Shown piece by piece: positions 25,757 through 34,897 of a stretch of DNA of 64,000 bases (its first letter is position 1; each line of letters begins with the position of its first letter). Location: contig NZ_NOII01000001.1 of NCBI RefSeq assembly GCF_002245695.1, positions 1,178,001-1,242,000 on the forward strand, written 5' to 3'. Made by a program: the position numbers and the translations under genes. The notes below the pieces were generated by a model, which worked only from the letters and a program-made list of their open reading frames with translations, was not told where the DNA came from and did not search any database. Source of the stretch: Fictibacillus aquaticus. Lineage in GTDB: Bacteria; Bacillota; Bacilli; Bacillales; Fictibacillaceae.

Positions 25757-26686
25757 TTATTTATTTAGTGCATCTGTTAATACAGGCACGATCTGCTTTT
25801 TGCGCGATACAACACCTTTTAGAAGAGCTGTGTTGTTCTCAAGCTTCACATCGTATGCTTTTTCAACAGCGTCAGCTTTAGCACCGAGCGCGAGACCGAC
25901 AGAATCGCTGTTTAGGATGTCTGTTACAACGAATAGGAACAAATCGAGTCCTTTTTCTTCTACGACTTTATTGATGCTGTTTTCAAGATCGCTCTGACGC
26001 GCGAGGATGTCGTTCACATCTACTGCGTTCACCTGTGCGATTTCAACCTTCGTGCTGCCTACGTTGAACTCTTTTGCATCAAGAGAGATAAGTTCTTCTA
26101 CTGTTTTGCCGCTCAAGTCAGCGCCCGCTTTCAGCATTTCAAGGCCGTAGCTTTCAGCGTCAACGCCCGCGATCTCAGCAAGCTCGCGCGCCGCCTGAAC
26201 GTCTTCGTCCGTGCAAGTCGGCGATTTGAATAGAAGAGAGTCAGAGATGATCGCTGACAGCATAAGACCAGCGATGTCCTTCTTCACCTGGATGCCTTTT
26301 TCTTTGTAGATTTTCAGCAAAATAGTCGCTGTGCAGCCAACCGGCTCAGCACGGTAGTACAATGGATCGCTCGTCTCAAAGTTCGCGATGCGGTGGTGGT
26401 CGATGACTTCAAGCACACGCACTTTATCAATATCGCTCGCGCTCTGCTGGCGCTCGTTGTGGTCAACAAGAATAACGCTGTTCACTTCGTTCGATACCGT
26501 GTCAACAAGACGAGGCTTGTCTGCTTTAAACGTATCAAGCGCGAATTGTGTTTCTCCGCTCACTTCGCCAAGGCGAACCGGCTCAGCATCGATGCCAAGC
26601 TCCTTTTTAAGATCTGCATAAGCGATCGCAGAACAGATTGTGTCTGTATCAGGGTTTTTATGTCCGAAAATCAATACTTTTTCCAT
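25757..26686 (-). CDS. ppaC: Manganese-dependent inorganic pyrophosphatase (family II, DHH)
   Basis: 309 aa from ATG at 26686 behind AAGGAGTG. Family II signatures: GHKNPDTDT (metal site), ILVDHNE, the DHH motif VIDHHRI, and the C-terminal SRKKQ substrate-binding motif. It hydrolyses pyrophosphate in the cytosol to pull biosynthetic reactions. Length and all key residues match B. subtilis PpaC. A 13-codon upstream extension lacks an SD and is not used. Confidence 0.95.
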   Translation of the reverse strand: MEKVLIFGHKNPDTDTICSAIAYADLKKELGIDAEPVRLGEVSGETQFALDTFKADKPRLVDTVSNEVNSVILVDHNERQQSASDIDKVRVLEVIDHHRIANFETSDPLYYRAEPVGCTATILLKIYKEKGIQVKKDIAGLMLSAIISDSLLFKSPTCTDEDVQAARELAEIAGVDAESYGLEMLKAGADLSGKTVEELISLDAKEFNVGSTKVEIAQVNAVDVNDILARQSDLENSINKVVEEKGLDLFLFVVTDILNSDSVGLALGAKADAVEKAYDVKLENNTALLKGVVSRKKQIVPVLTDALNK

Positions 26687-26736
26687 TGATTGCACTCCTT
26701 GAAATGAATTTGGCACTGCCGCCAATTTTCCATCAC

Positions 26737-27312
26737 CTATTCTACCACAACTGCGGCGAGGTTTTCACTCCGCTTTTGCCATTCATCCGCAAGCATACCG
26801 TACACGATATGATCGACATAATGATCATATAAAAATTCGCTCTGACGGATCAGCCCTTCTTCTGTAAAACCAAGTCGCTCAGGGATTGCCCGGCTCTTTT
26901 TATTCTCAACGGCAGCCCTTATCTCTACACGGTTCATTTCCATGCCTTCAAACGCATATTTCACAAGCGCTTCGACCGCTTTTGTCATAAGCCCTTTACC
27001 TTGAAATCCTTCTCCAAGCCAATAGCCGATCGACGCGTTCCGGTTACTCCACGATATTTGGTGAAAACCCGCCACGCCTGCAATCTTTCCTTTATAAATA
27101 ATAGCCGCCGTCATCGAGACGTTCTCCGCATAGTTCTTGCGGCCGGCTCTAATAAACTCGCGTGAGTCCTGCTCGGTCGTCGAGTACTCCACCCACCCAA
27201 GCCATTCTTTTAGGTACGGTCGTGATGTGTCAATAAGCTGTGCCAGTTCGCCTGCATCTTCATCATTTAAAAGCCTTAAGTGAATATCCTCATCAATTTG
27301 ATATGTAAACAT
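26737..27312 (-). CDS. GNAT acetyltransferase, RimL/RimJ type
   Basis: 191 aa, SD AAGGAGGAAG. It opens [20 protein letters not shown], and the acetyl-CoA loop is [14 protein letters not shown]. The layout matches ribosomal-protein Ser/Ala N-acetyltransferases and the related YdaF-like enzymes, but the true acceptor is unknown. The segment usually reading NxxSxxvxEKLGF reads [13 protein letters not shown], a normal variant. Confidence 0.85.
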   Translation of the reverse strand: MFTYQIDEDIHLRLLNDEDAGELAQLIDTSRPYLKEWLGWVEYSTTEQDSREFIRAGRKNYAENVSMTAAIIYKGKIAGVAGFHQISWSNRNASIGYWLGEGFQGKGLMTKAVEALVKYAFEGMEMNRVEIRAAVENKKSRAIPERLGFTEEGLIRQSEFLYDHYVDHIVYGMLADEWQKRSENLAAVVVE

Positions 27313-27429
27313 CTGTCTTCCTCCTTCTGCTGTTCATTTAATTCGGCATGCCTGTTAAGTATCCTTCTGTAATTTTACCGTATGTTTGCGCTATACTGTT
27401 GAGTGGATGCTTTTGAGAGGAGATACATC

Positions 27430-29544
27430 ATGAAACAATTAATCTTAGCTGAAAAGCCGAGTGTCGCGCGCGACCTGGCGCGTGTACTTGGCTGCAGTCA
27501 GAAAAATAAAAGCTTTATAGAAGGGCCAAAGCATATCGTCACTTGGGCGCTCGGCCATTTAGTCGAACTGAAGATGCCTGAGGATTATGATAAAAACTAT
27601 CAACAATGGCGTCTTGAGGATCTGCCAATCATCCCTAAGCACATGGGCTTGAAGCCAATCCGCCAGGTGAGCCACCAGCTGCGTGCTATTGAAAGCCTGG
27701 CAAAACGCAAGGATGTCGGCGAGTTTATCATCGCAACAGATGCCGGACGCGAGGGTGAGCTTGTCGCACGCTGGATCCTTGAAAAAGTGCGTTGGCAAAA
27801 GCCGGTCAAGCGCCTTTGGATCTCATCCATTACCGATAAGGCGATCCGCGATGGCTTCAAAAATTTGAAGCCCGCAGCAGAGTACGACAATCTTTATCAG
27901 TCTGCTCTTTGCCGTGCAGAAGCGGACTGGCTGATCGGATTGAACGTGACCCGCGCATTGACAACGCGATTTAACGATCCATTGTCGGCTGGACGCGTTC
28001 AGACACCGACCCTAGCAATGATTTTGGAGCGTGAGCGCGAAATCGCTGCTTTCCAGCCAAAAGAATATTGGACGATCAACGCTGCGATCGGCATGCTTGA
28101 TGCAGCGTGGGAAAAGAACGGCGAGAAGCGTCAATTTGACGGCAGCCGTGCAGAGGAGATTGCATCAAAAGTAAAGGGCGGAAAGGGTATCGTGAAGTCG
28201 CTTGATAAAAAGGAAAAAACTGAAGCACACCCGATGCCTTATGATTTGACTGAATTGCAGCGCGACGCGAACCGCCGTTTCGGATTCTCGGCGAAAAAGA
28301 CGTCTTCTGTTCTGCAAAAGCTGTATGAGCAATACAAGCTTGTCACGTACCCGCGGACTGACTCGCGTTATTTGACAAAAGACATGGAGAACACGATGTT
28401 CGATCGATTGCAGGCGATCTCGAGCGGCTACCGCGACGAGGTGAAGCCTGGCCTGAAGAACAAAGGCAACGTTGTGGCGAAAAAAGTGTTCAACGACGCG
28501 AAGGTTACGGATCACCATGCGATTATTCCGACAGACGAGCCGCTGTTCCTTGGCGATCTCGATAACGATGAGCGCAAGCTGTACGACCTGATCGTCCGCC
28601 GGTTCCTTGCCCTCTTCTACCCTGCTTACCGCTTCGAAACAATTTCTGCGGTGATCGATGTGGCTGGTGAAATGTTTACATCTCGCGAGACGGCTGTGCT
28701 GGATGCTGGCTTTAAAGCACTTGGCGGCCGTGATGAGGATGCTTCCGGTTCGAATCTACTATCTGGCTTGAAGGTTGGTCAGGAGCTGCCTGTCAAATCT
28801 GTGAACCTGCAGAAGAAACTCACAGAAGCTCCTTCCCGCCTGACAGAGGCTGACCTTTTATCTCGCATGGAAAAGTACAGTCTTGGCACGCCGGCAACAC
28901 GAGCTGATATTATCGAAAAGCTGCTCGGGTCCGAGTCGATCGACCGCCAGAACGGTAAGCTGTTCCCGACACCAAAAGGGAAACAGCTGATCGAGCTCGT
29001 AAATAACGACCTGAAATCACCAGAACTTACGGCAACTTGGGAGCAGCAGCTTGAAGCGATCGCCCGCGGAAAAGGCAACCCAAAGGAATTTTTGAGCAAT
29101 ATCCGTTCTCAGACGAAACAGCTTGTGATGGAAATTAAGACGAGCGAGCAGACATACCGTGCCCACAACTTAACAGGCTCTAAGTGTCCGGAATGCGGCG
29201 AACTGCTGAAGGAAGTCAAAGGCAGAGACGGCAAATCCCTTGTCTGCTCCAGTGCAGAGTGCGGCTATCGCAGACGCAAGGATCCGAAGCTGTCAAACCG
29301 CCGCTGCCCGCAGTGCCATAAGAAGATGGAGATTCACAACGGCAAAGCCGGTACGTACTTCCAGTGCCGACCGTGCAACGTGGTTGATAAAGCAGCGGAC
29401 AAGAAAAAGACCGTATCTAAGCGTGAAGAACGGCAGCTGATGAAGAAATACAGTTCGAAAAATGATGATGATAATGGCGGTGGCTTAGGCGGCAGCAGCT
29501 TGGCTGATGCGCTAAAGGCTGCGATGGAGAACAAAAACAAATAA
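27430..29544 (+). CDS. topB: DNA topoisomerase III
   Basis: 704 aa from ATG at 27430 behind GAGAGGAG. Toprim: LILAEKPSVARDLARVLG and DAGREGEL. Active-site Tyr in TYPRTDSRYL. The C-terminus has two Cys4-type zinc ribbons (CPECGEL...CSSAECGYRRR and CPQCHKKM...CRPCN), then a Lys-rich tail. This type IA enzyme decatenates DNA and resolves recombination or replication intermediates. Complete and of normal length. An in-frame upstream extension to 27403 has no SD. Confidence 0.95.
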   Translation: MKQLILAEKPSVARDLARVLGCSQKNKSFIEGPKHIVTWALGHLVELKMPEDYDKNYQQWRLEDLPIIPKHMGLKPIRQVSHQLRAIESLAKRKDVGEFIIATDAGREGELVARWILEKVRWQKPVKRLWISSITDKAIRDGFKNLKPAAEYDNLYQSALCRAEADWLIGLNVTRALTTRFNDPLSAGRVQTPTLAMILEREREIAAFQPKEYWTINAAIGMLDAAWEKNGEKRQFDGSRAEEIASKVKGGKGIVKSLDKKEKTEAHPMPYDLTELQRDANRRFGFSAKKTSSVLQKLYEQYKLVTYPRTDSRYLTKDMENTMFDRLQAISSGYRDEVKPGLKNKGNVVAKKVFNDAKVTDHHAIIPTDEPLFLGDLDNDERKLYDLIVRRFLALFYPAYRFETISAVIDVAGEMFTSRETAVLDAGFKALGGRDEDASGSNLLSGLKVGQELPVKSVNLQKKLTEAPSRLTEADLLSRMEKYSLGTPATRADIIEKLLGSESIDRQNGKLFPTPKGKQLIELVNNDLKSPELTATWEQQLEAIARGKGNPKEFLSNIRSQTKQLVMEIKTSEQTYRAHNLTGSKCPECGELLKEVKGRDGKSLVCSSAECGYRRRKDPKLSNRRCPQCHKKMEIHNGKAGTYFQCRPCNVVDKAADKKKTVSKREERQLMKKYSSKNDDDNGGGLGGSSLADALKAAMENKNK

Positions 29545-29558
29545 TTGATAGACCATAC

Positions 29559-29590
29559 AAAGCACCTTCCTGAGATTTGGAAGGTGCTTT
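29559..29590 (+). terminator. Terminator of topB
   Basis: 12-bp stem AAAGCACCTTCC/GGAAGGTGCTTT with an 8-nt loop; the T run is short (TTT). Confidence 0.75.
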
Positions 29591-29597
29591 GAGCATT

Positions 29598-29700
29598 TAC
29601 CCGTAAATTTTGATTTTTAGCCGTAAAATCTTATTTTTGTCCGCAAATATTAGATTTTGCCTGTATTTATAGATTTTTGCCCGCAAATGAACTAACTGAA
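29598..29700. repeat. Array B: five CCGYAAA units at exact 20-bp spacing
   Basis: CCGTAAA, CCGTAAA, CCGCAAA, CTGTATT and CCGCAAA start at 29601, 29621, 29641, 29661 and 29681, exactly 20 bp apart, separated by T-rich spacers (for example TTTTGATTTTTAG). It lies between the topB terminator and the promoter of the hydrolase gene. Same unit count and core as arrays at 8780 and 52405. Confidence 0.85.
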
Positions 29701-29754
29701 TAACCGATGCTCTATAATATGGTTAATACTAGCAATAAGGGAGATTATTACTCT

Positions 29755-30624
29755 ATGATTCAGGAAATTACGTTTAAAAGCGGCGAAAATACGCTCTGTG
29801 GGACGCTCTATACACCAGATACTTCAGGCAAGCATCCCGCGATGGCTTTTCTCGTTGGTTCCGGAGCAGAGTCTGGAAGTGAAGGAGACGCGTGGGGCTT
29901 TAAAATGTGGGTGACGCTTGCTGAGCATTGCGCAGCTAGAGGCATAGCTGTCCTGCTTTTCGATAAGCCTGGACTCGGCAAATCAACCGGTGACTGGTCG
30001 AAGCAGACGTTCGATGACCGTGCTGATGATGGACTCGCTGCCATTCAGTATTTAAAGTCATTGCCGCAAATTGATAACAACAACACGGGCTTAATCGGAC
30101 ACAGCCAGGGTGGCTGGATCACTCAGCTAGCTGCATCCCGCTCGGCCGAAGTTTCGTTTATCATCACACTAGCCGGGCCATATATTTCAGTGTACGACCA
30201 GATCATGATGGACCGCAGCGGCCATCTGAGTATCGAAAACGCGTCTAAACTGAAAACAGCTCTCACTATGATTTCTATAAAATCACAGCTGCACTTAGCA
30301 AAAATAGCTGCGGTACTTGGATACCGTCATCCGATAACTTACATAATGGACTTTGACCCTGCAGACATTCTTCCTGATATCACCTGCCCGGTCCTTGCTC
30401 TTTTTGGCGAAAAAGACGTTCTCTGTCACCCAGAGCCAAGCATCGCTGCTATTAATAAGCATCTATTGCCCGACCAAACCACATATAAGATTTTCACTGA
30501 CTGCAATCACCTTTTTTGGAAGTGCGAAACGGGCAGCACAAAAGAATTTTACAAATTGCAAAAAGAGTTTCATCCTGACTTTCTAAACACAATTTCAAAC
30601 TGGATTACAGCAAGGGAAAAATAA
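29755..30624 (+). CDS. Alpha/beta hydrolase (dienelactone-hydrolase/esterase-like)
   Basis: 289 aa from ATG at 29755, SD AAGGGAG 11 nt upstream. An in-frame ATG at 29707 is rejected because a TATAAT -10 box lies at 29713, inside the would-be coding part. The catalytic triad is visible: Ser in GHSQGG, Asp in GEKDVL and His in DCNHLFW. The opening GTLYTPDTSGKHPAMAFLVGSGAE is typical of cytosolic esterases. Substrate unknown. The 20-bp periodic array sits directly over the -35 region. Confidence 0.85.
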   Translation: MIQEITFKSGENTLCGTLYTPDTSGKHPAMAFLVGSGAESGSEGDAWGFKMWVTLAEHCAARGIAVLLFDKPGLGKSTGDWSKQTFDDRADDGLAAIQYLKSLPQIDNNNTGLIGHSQGGWITQLAASRSAEVSFIITLAGPYISVYDQIMMDRSGHLSIENASKLKTALTMISIKSQLHLAKIAAVLGYRHPITYIMDFDPADILPDITCPVLALFGEKDVLCHPEPSIAAINKHLLPDQTTYKIFTDCNHLFWKCETGSTKEFYKLQKEFHPDFLNTISNWITAREK

Positions 30625-30646
30625 CCTTCTCAATTTGCATATTAAA

Positions 30647-30675
30647 TGTTAACGTTAACATATAATTAGTTAACA
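30647..30675 (+). promoter_or_regulatory. BirA-type biotin operator over the bioY promoter
   Basis: TGTTAAC-N15-GTTAACA (30647-30653 and 30669-30675), fitting the Bacillus BirA operator. TATAAT at 30661-30666 lies inside it. Biotin-loaded BirA would repress bioY. Confidence 0.8.
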
Positions 30676-30698
30676 TTTACAAGAGAGGAAGAAACAAG

Positions 30699-31259
30699 AT
30701 GAATTCATCAGCACGATTACGCATGACGATTATTTGCGCAATGTTTGTGGCGATCACCGCCATACTGGCGCAGGTAGAGATTCCGCTTCCGCTCGTTCCA
30801 ATCTCAGGACAGACGCTGGCAGTAGGAATTACAGCAACAATCCTTGGAAGCCGTTATGGCGCACTTGCCATGATCGGCTACATGGCTGTCGGGGCTGCCG
30901 GCGCACCTGTTTTCGCTGAAGCAAAAGCCGGTTTAAGTGTAGTGATTGGACCGACAGGCGGCTATATTATCGGATTTATAGTCGCAGCATTTTTCACAGG
31001 ACTTATTCTAGAAAAAACATCCTTCACACTCGCGAACGCCATGATCGCCAACACAGTCGGGATGGTCATTACGCTATTAATCGGTGTGATTCAGTTGAAA
31101 TATGTGCTGGACCTTAGCTGGGCAAAGGCAATGGCTGGAGGGGTGTATCCGTTTATCATCGTTGGTCTAATCAAGGCGTTTCTTGCCAGCTGGATTGGAA
31201 TCACCGTTCGCTCTCGTCTGTCTAAAGCGAAATTGCTGCCGCAGACAAAGGCCGCTTAA
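30699..31259 (+). CDS. bioY: Biotin transporter BioY (ECF S component)
   Basis: 186 aa, six TM helices, SD AGAGAGGAAG. BioY signatures are ILAQVEIPLPLVPISGQTLA, GSRYGALAMIGYMAVGAAGAP and GPTGGYIIGF. As an S component it binds biotin and works with the shared EcfAA'T module encoded elsewhere. The BirA-like operator in front is fully consistent. Single-gene unit with a terminator. Confidence 0.95.
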   Translation: MNSSARLRMTIICAMFVAITAILAQVEIPLPLVPISGQTLAVGITATILGSRYGALAMIGYMAVGAAGAPVFAEAKAGLSVVIGPTGGYIIGFIVAAFFTGLILEKTSFTLANAMIANTVGMVITLLIGVIQLKYVLDLSWAKAMAGGVYPFIIVGLIKAFLASWIGITVRSRLSKAKLLPQTKAA

Positions 31260-31261
31260 AG

Positions 31262-31291
31262 AAACCGGAGAACTTTTTCTCCGGTTTTTCT
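31262..31291 (+). terminator. Terminator of bioY
   Basis: AAACCGGAG/CTCCGGTTT stem followed by TTTCTT. Confidence 0.88.
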
Positions 31292-31363
31292 TATGCCCAC
31301 GGTTGTTTTTCTCGCAAAAGTGGAATAAGGAAAGGAGAACGTTTTTTAGAGAGGACGGCACAT

Positions 31364-32254
31364 ATGAAAAAAGCGATGCTGATTGTGAACCCTTCTGCTG
31401 GTAAAGAGCAAAGTACTGCGTACGCTGAAAATGCAGCGACTGCTCTTGAGCAAAACGGATATGAAGTAACGGTTAAAGAAACGAAAGGGGAAGGCTGCGC
31501 CACCCGTTTTGCAAAAGAAGCGTGTACGGAACAGTTTGACTGTGTCGTTGCGATGGGCGGTGACGGGACGATGAATGAAACAGTCAACGGACTCGCGGAA
31601 CAGCCACACCGTCCTAAGTTTGGCTTAATTCCTCTTGGCACAGTTAACGATTTTGCACGGGCATTGAACATTCCGCTAAAGCCTGAAGAAGCGATTGAAC
31701 TGCTGAAGGATCACGGTACGAAAGCGGTAGATATCGGCAAGATAAATGACCGCTACTTTATGAACGTCGTGGCTGTCGGAGCACTGGCTGAGGCGACATT
31801 CGCGGTGTCACCTGAACAGAAAACGAAGCTCGGCCCTCTCGCTTATTTTATTGAAGGTGCGAAAACAATCAAAGAAAAGCAGCCGTTTGATGCGGTGATC
31901 GAACATGATGCCGGACGCTGGGACGGTGAAGTTTTAATCCTACTTATCGCTCTTACCAACTCTGTCGGCGGCTTTGAAACCATTTCTCCGGACGCAAAAG
32001 TAAACGATGGCATGCTCCACGTGTTTATCATCAAAGATGTCTCTTTCCTAGAGTTCGCTGCACTCCTCCCTTCGTTGTTTAAAGGAGACCTCAAGGACAA
32101 AAAGCAGGTCGAGTACATCCAGACGTGCTCACTGACATTGTCTTCATCCAAAGACATGATTCCGAACATTGACGGTGATGAGGGTGGTTCGCTGCCTATT
32201 ACAGTTAAAAATCTCGAACGCCACTTGCAGGTTATTGTGCCTGAAAAAAAATGA
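31364..32254 (+). CDS. YegS/BmrU-type lipid (diacylglycerol) kinase
   Basis: 296 aa, SD AGAGAGGACGG. The DAGK catalytic domain has LIVNPSAGK, VVAMGGDGTMNETVNG (nucleotide-binding GGDGT) and LIPLGTVNDFARAL. The C-terminal beta domain ends PNIDGDEGG, the usual NIDGE-type motif. It phosphorylates diacylglycerol or a related lipid at the membrane. Its place between bioY and a small GNAT operon gives no further hint. Confidence 0.9.
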   Translation: MKKAMLIVNPSAGKEQSTAYAENAATALEQNGYEVTVKETKGEGCATRFAKEACTEQFDCVVAMGGDGTMNETVNGLAEQPHRPKFGLIPLGTVNDFARALNIPLKPEEAIELLKDHGTKAVDIGKINDRYFMNVVAVGALAEATFAVSPEQKTKLGPLAYFIEGAKTIKEKQPFDAVIEHDAGRWDGEVLILLIALTNSVGGFETISPDAKVNDGMLHVFIIKDVSFLEFAALLPSLFKGDLKDKKQVEYIQTCSLTLSSSKDMIPNIDGDEGGSLPITVKNLERHLQVIVPEKK

Positions 32255-32284
32255 GTAAAAGCACTGCAAATGCAGTGCTTTTAC
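32255..32284. terminator. Bidirectional terminator
   Basis: Perfect 13-bp stem GTAAAAGCACTGC/GCAGTGCTTTTAC with a 4-nt loop between convergent genes; A/T tracts serve both strands. Confidence 0.85.
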
Positions 32285-32286
32285 TG

Positions 32287-32502
32287 TTATGTGTTTTGAA
32301 AAAGTTTACGGACAATATATGGCACCCCAATGGACATTAGTGCAGCAAATGCAACTTTGTTTAACGATATTTGTTCCATTAAAGCAGTATGTGTTGAACG
32401 GTTCGATGTAAAGATAGACCACCAGCTTGGTTCAGGGTATAAATGAGAAACGATAATCCAAGTTACAAATAATGAAAATACGAATACCGCATACATTTTC
32501 AT
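32287..32502 (-). CDS. 71-aa membrane protein
   Basis: Two likely TM segments (VFVFSLFVTWIIVSHLY and AFAALMSIGVPYIV) separated by a polar loop. The ATG overlaps the stop of the GNAT gene (TAATG), so it is translationally coupled to it. No family recognised. Confidence 0.65.
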   Translation of the reverse strand: MKMYAVFVFSLFVTWIIVSHLYPEPSWWSIFTSNRSTHTALMEQISLNKVAFAALMSIGVPYIVRKLFQNT

Positions 32503-32960
32503 TAATTCATCTCATCTTTGAGCACCAAGTGTTTATACATCACAATATGCGGTCCGATCGGCTCTAAATCGAACACCTCACCAAAAGGCTTCATCCCCAG
32601 CTTTTCATAATATCCGCTCACCGATGTTCTGGCATTGCACCACCAGAGGTTCACGTCATTTTCCTTCATATACTCTTCAGCTGTTTGGATTAACAGACTT
32701 CCTGCATTGTAACGTCTGAACTCCTCTAATGTCGCCATACCGCGCAATCGGTATTGTCTCTCTTTTTCAAATTCAGGAAACGTTTCATGATAAAAAGAAG
32801 CGATGCTGATCAGCTTTCCTTCAAACAATGCCCCTAAATGAAAAGCAGCTTCGTCATGATCGGCTGCAAACTTGCAGTCTTCGAGTTTCTGATTCGGACG
32901 AAGCACTTTATGTCTGATGGAATACGTTTCTTCAGGCGAAATAAATTTTACCGAGATCAC
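32502..32960 (-). CDS. GNAT acetyltransferase
   Basis: 152 aa from GTG at 32960 with SD GGAGGAG. The layout resembles the small Bacillus GNATs with YRLRGMATLEEFRRYNAGSLL (acetyl-CoA-binding beta4/alpha3, usual RGxGxG part degenerate) and SGYYEKLGMKPFGE. Substrate unknown. First gene of a two-gene unit with the small membrane protein. Confidence 0.8.
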   Translation of the reverse strand: MISVKFISPEETYSIRHKVLRPNQKLEDCKFAADHDEAAFHLGALFEGKLISIASFYHETFPEFEKERQYRLRGMATLEEFRRYNAGSLLIQTAEEYMKENDVNLWWCNARTSVSGYYEKLGMKPFGEVFDLEPIGPHIVMYKHLVLKDEMN

Positions 32961-33048
32961 CGAAACTCCTCCTTTGCATTTTTTCCTATTTTCATAGTAA
33001 CGTGATAATTAGAAGCAAAACAAATATTTCCTTTGAGGAGCAACAATA

Positions 33049-34317
33049 ATGGTGAAATCAAAACGACTCCATTACAGCTGGATCATTCTTGGCGTCACGT
33101 TTTTCATCCTGTTGACTGGTGCCGGCATTCGTTCGATGCCGAGTGTGCTCATGGTTCCGCTTGAAGAGGAATTCGGCTGGAGCCGTTCCGTCGTTTCATC
33201 TGCGCTCGCGGTTAATCTTTTATTGTACGGATTGTTCGGTCCGTTCGCCGCTGCACTCATGATTCGCTTCGGTTTAAAACGGGTAACTTTAACAGCATTA
33301 TTCACTTTGTCTGCGGCGGTCTTTTCCACGCTTTTGTTGTCATCCGCTGTTCAGCTTATTCTTTTATGGGGTGTGATGATCGGGATCGGAAGCGGTGCGA
33401 CGGTCGTGCTGAGCACGATGATCGCCAACCGGTGGTATGAGAACAAACGCGGGCTCGTCATCGGTATCCTGACAGCGAGCGGCGCAACTGGACAGATTTT
33501 GTTCCTTCCGTTTCTTGCGAGTTTAGTTTCAACAGACGGCTGGCGTTCAGCCCTCCTAGTCGTCGGTTCTGTGGCTGCAGTTGTTTTCGTACTCGTTGCT
33601 CTGTTTTTACGAAGCTCTCCAGGCGAAATGGGGTTAGCCCCTTATGGCTCAGACACCATCCCGACTGAACCAGTCATCCGGAAAATCAATCCTTTTACCG
33701 AGCCGCTTGGGTCATTGAAAAGAGCGTCCCGCTCGCCTGACTTCTGGCTGCTTTCCGGAAGCTTTTTCATTTGCGGGTTCTCGACGAACGGGCTGATTGG
33801 CTCACACTTTATCCCAGCCTGCCTCGACCACGGCATTCCAGAAATAAAGGCAGCAAGCATGTTGGCGATGATCGGGATTTTTGACATAATCGGAACGACG
33901 CTATCCGGCTATTTGTCTGACCGTTTCAACAACAGGTGGCTGTTATTCTGGTATTACTCACTGCGCGGCGTGTCACTGTTATTTCTGCCGTTCGCCCTTG
34001 ATGCATCACACTTTTATTTATGGTTCTTCATCATCTTCTACGGACTCGACTGGGTGGCAACCGTACCGCCGACTATCCGCCTGACCTCCGACATTTTCGG
34101 TAAAGAACAGGCCGGAATCCTGTTCGGCTGGATCATGGCCGCTCATCAGTTCGGCGCCGCGCTTGCCGCTTATCTCGGCGGACTGCTGCATGACTTGTTT
34201 GGCACATACGGCTTCAGCTTCCTAAGCGCAGGAATTGTCTGCATGATGGGAGCGCTGATTGTTATGCGAATCGGCAAGGGTTCAGGGAAAAGTGCTGCCG
34301 TTACGGAAGCTGTTTGA
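33049..34317 (+). CDS. MFS transporter, OFA/monocarboxylate-like
   Basis: 422 aa, 12 predicted TM segments, SD GAGGAG. N-terminal YSWIILGVTFFILLTGAGIRSMP and EEFGWSRSVVSSALAVN are typical of the oxalate/formate and monocarboxylate group. The cytoplasmic loop signature is GYLSDRFNNRW. It probably exchanges or imports small organic anions; substrate is not determined. Single-gene unit. Confidence 0.88.
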   Translation: MVKSKRLHYSWIILGVTFFILLTGAGIRSMPSVLMVPLEEEFGWSRSVVSSALAVNLLLYGLFGPFAAALMIRFGLKRVTLTALFTLSAAVFSTLLLSSAVQLILLWGVMIGIGSGATVVLSTMIANRWYENKRGLVIGILTASGATGQILFLPFLASLVSTDGWRSALLVVGSVAAVVFVLVALFLRSSPGEMGLAPYGSDTIPTEPVIRKINPFTEPLGSLKRASRSPDFWLLSGSFFICGFSTNGLIGSHFIPACLDHGIPEIKAASMLAMIGIFDIIGTTLSGYLSDRFNNRWLLFWYYSLRGVSLLFLPFALDASHFYLWFFIIFYGLDWVATVPPTIRLTSDIFGKEQAGILFGWIMAAHQFGAALAAYLGGLLHDLFGTYGFSFLSAGIVCMMGALIVMRIGKGSGKSAAVTEAV

Positions 34318-34325
34318 TAATGAAG

Positions 34326-34363
34326 AGCAGCCTAGAGGCAAAAAATCTCTAGACTGCTTTTTT
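34326..34363 (+). terminator. Terminator of the MFS gene
   Basis: AGCAG-CTAGAG stem with matching CTCTAG-CTGCT, one mismatch on each side, followed by TTTTTT. Confidence 0.85.
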
Positions 34364-34838
34364 ATAGCTGTTTTTTAAGTTCTATTTCATCACGAATCGG
34401 AATGCCGTCATTACCGACTAGCGGTATCTGTGGTTTCAGTTTCCGTGCCTCTGAAACAGCGTTGGGCAGCAATTTAGAAAGAAAGAATCCTCTTTTTTGA
34501 TAAAATTTCAGCGCATTTAAATTATCATTTGTCGTAATTAGTTTAAGGGCAGTACACTTCTTTTCTTGTGCAGCTTCTTCAACTTTCTTTACTAAAGATG
34601 TGCCAATTCCCTTGCCTTCCGCAATACTGTCCAGCGAGATAATTTCACACTCATGCTTCTCAATATGGTAGGTAACCATGCCTTGGATTTGACCTTCCTC
34701 ATTTACGGCAGCGAAGCCTTCTAGCAAACTGCAATCAAATACACCGGTTGAGATCACCATCTCTGGGCTTCCCCAATGAGTAACAAAGAACTCCACAACA
34801 ATTTCTCTCGGTATGCTTTGCAAGTCGACGATTTCCAT
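34362..34838 (-). CDS. GNAT acetyltransferase (158 aa)
   Basis: Start ATG at 34838 behind AGGGGGAGCAGG. The acetyl-CoA loop is SIAEGKGIGTSLVKKVEEAA, and TTNDNLNALKFYQKRGFFL is the classic GNAT C-terminal signature. Acceptor unknown. It lies after citR on the same strand with a 59-bp gap and no clear terminator, so it might be read with citR. Confidence 0.85.
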   Translation of the reverse strand: MEIVDLQSIPREIVVEFFVTHWGSPEMVISTGVFDCSLLEGFAAVNEEGQIQGMVTYHIEKHECEIISLDSIAEGKGIGTSLVKKVEEAAQEKKCTALKLITTNDNLNALKFYQKRGFFLSKLLPNAVSEARKLKPQIPLVGNDGIPIRDEIELKKQL

Positions 34839-34897
34839 TATTCCTGCTCCCCCTAAATTAATTGAAGCAATTTCTCTCCACGCTAAGCGACGCATAT

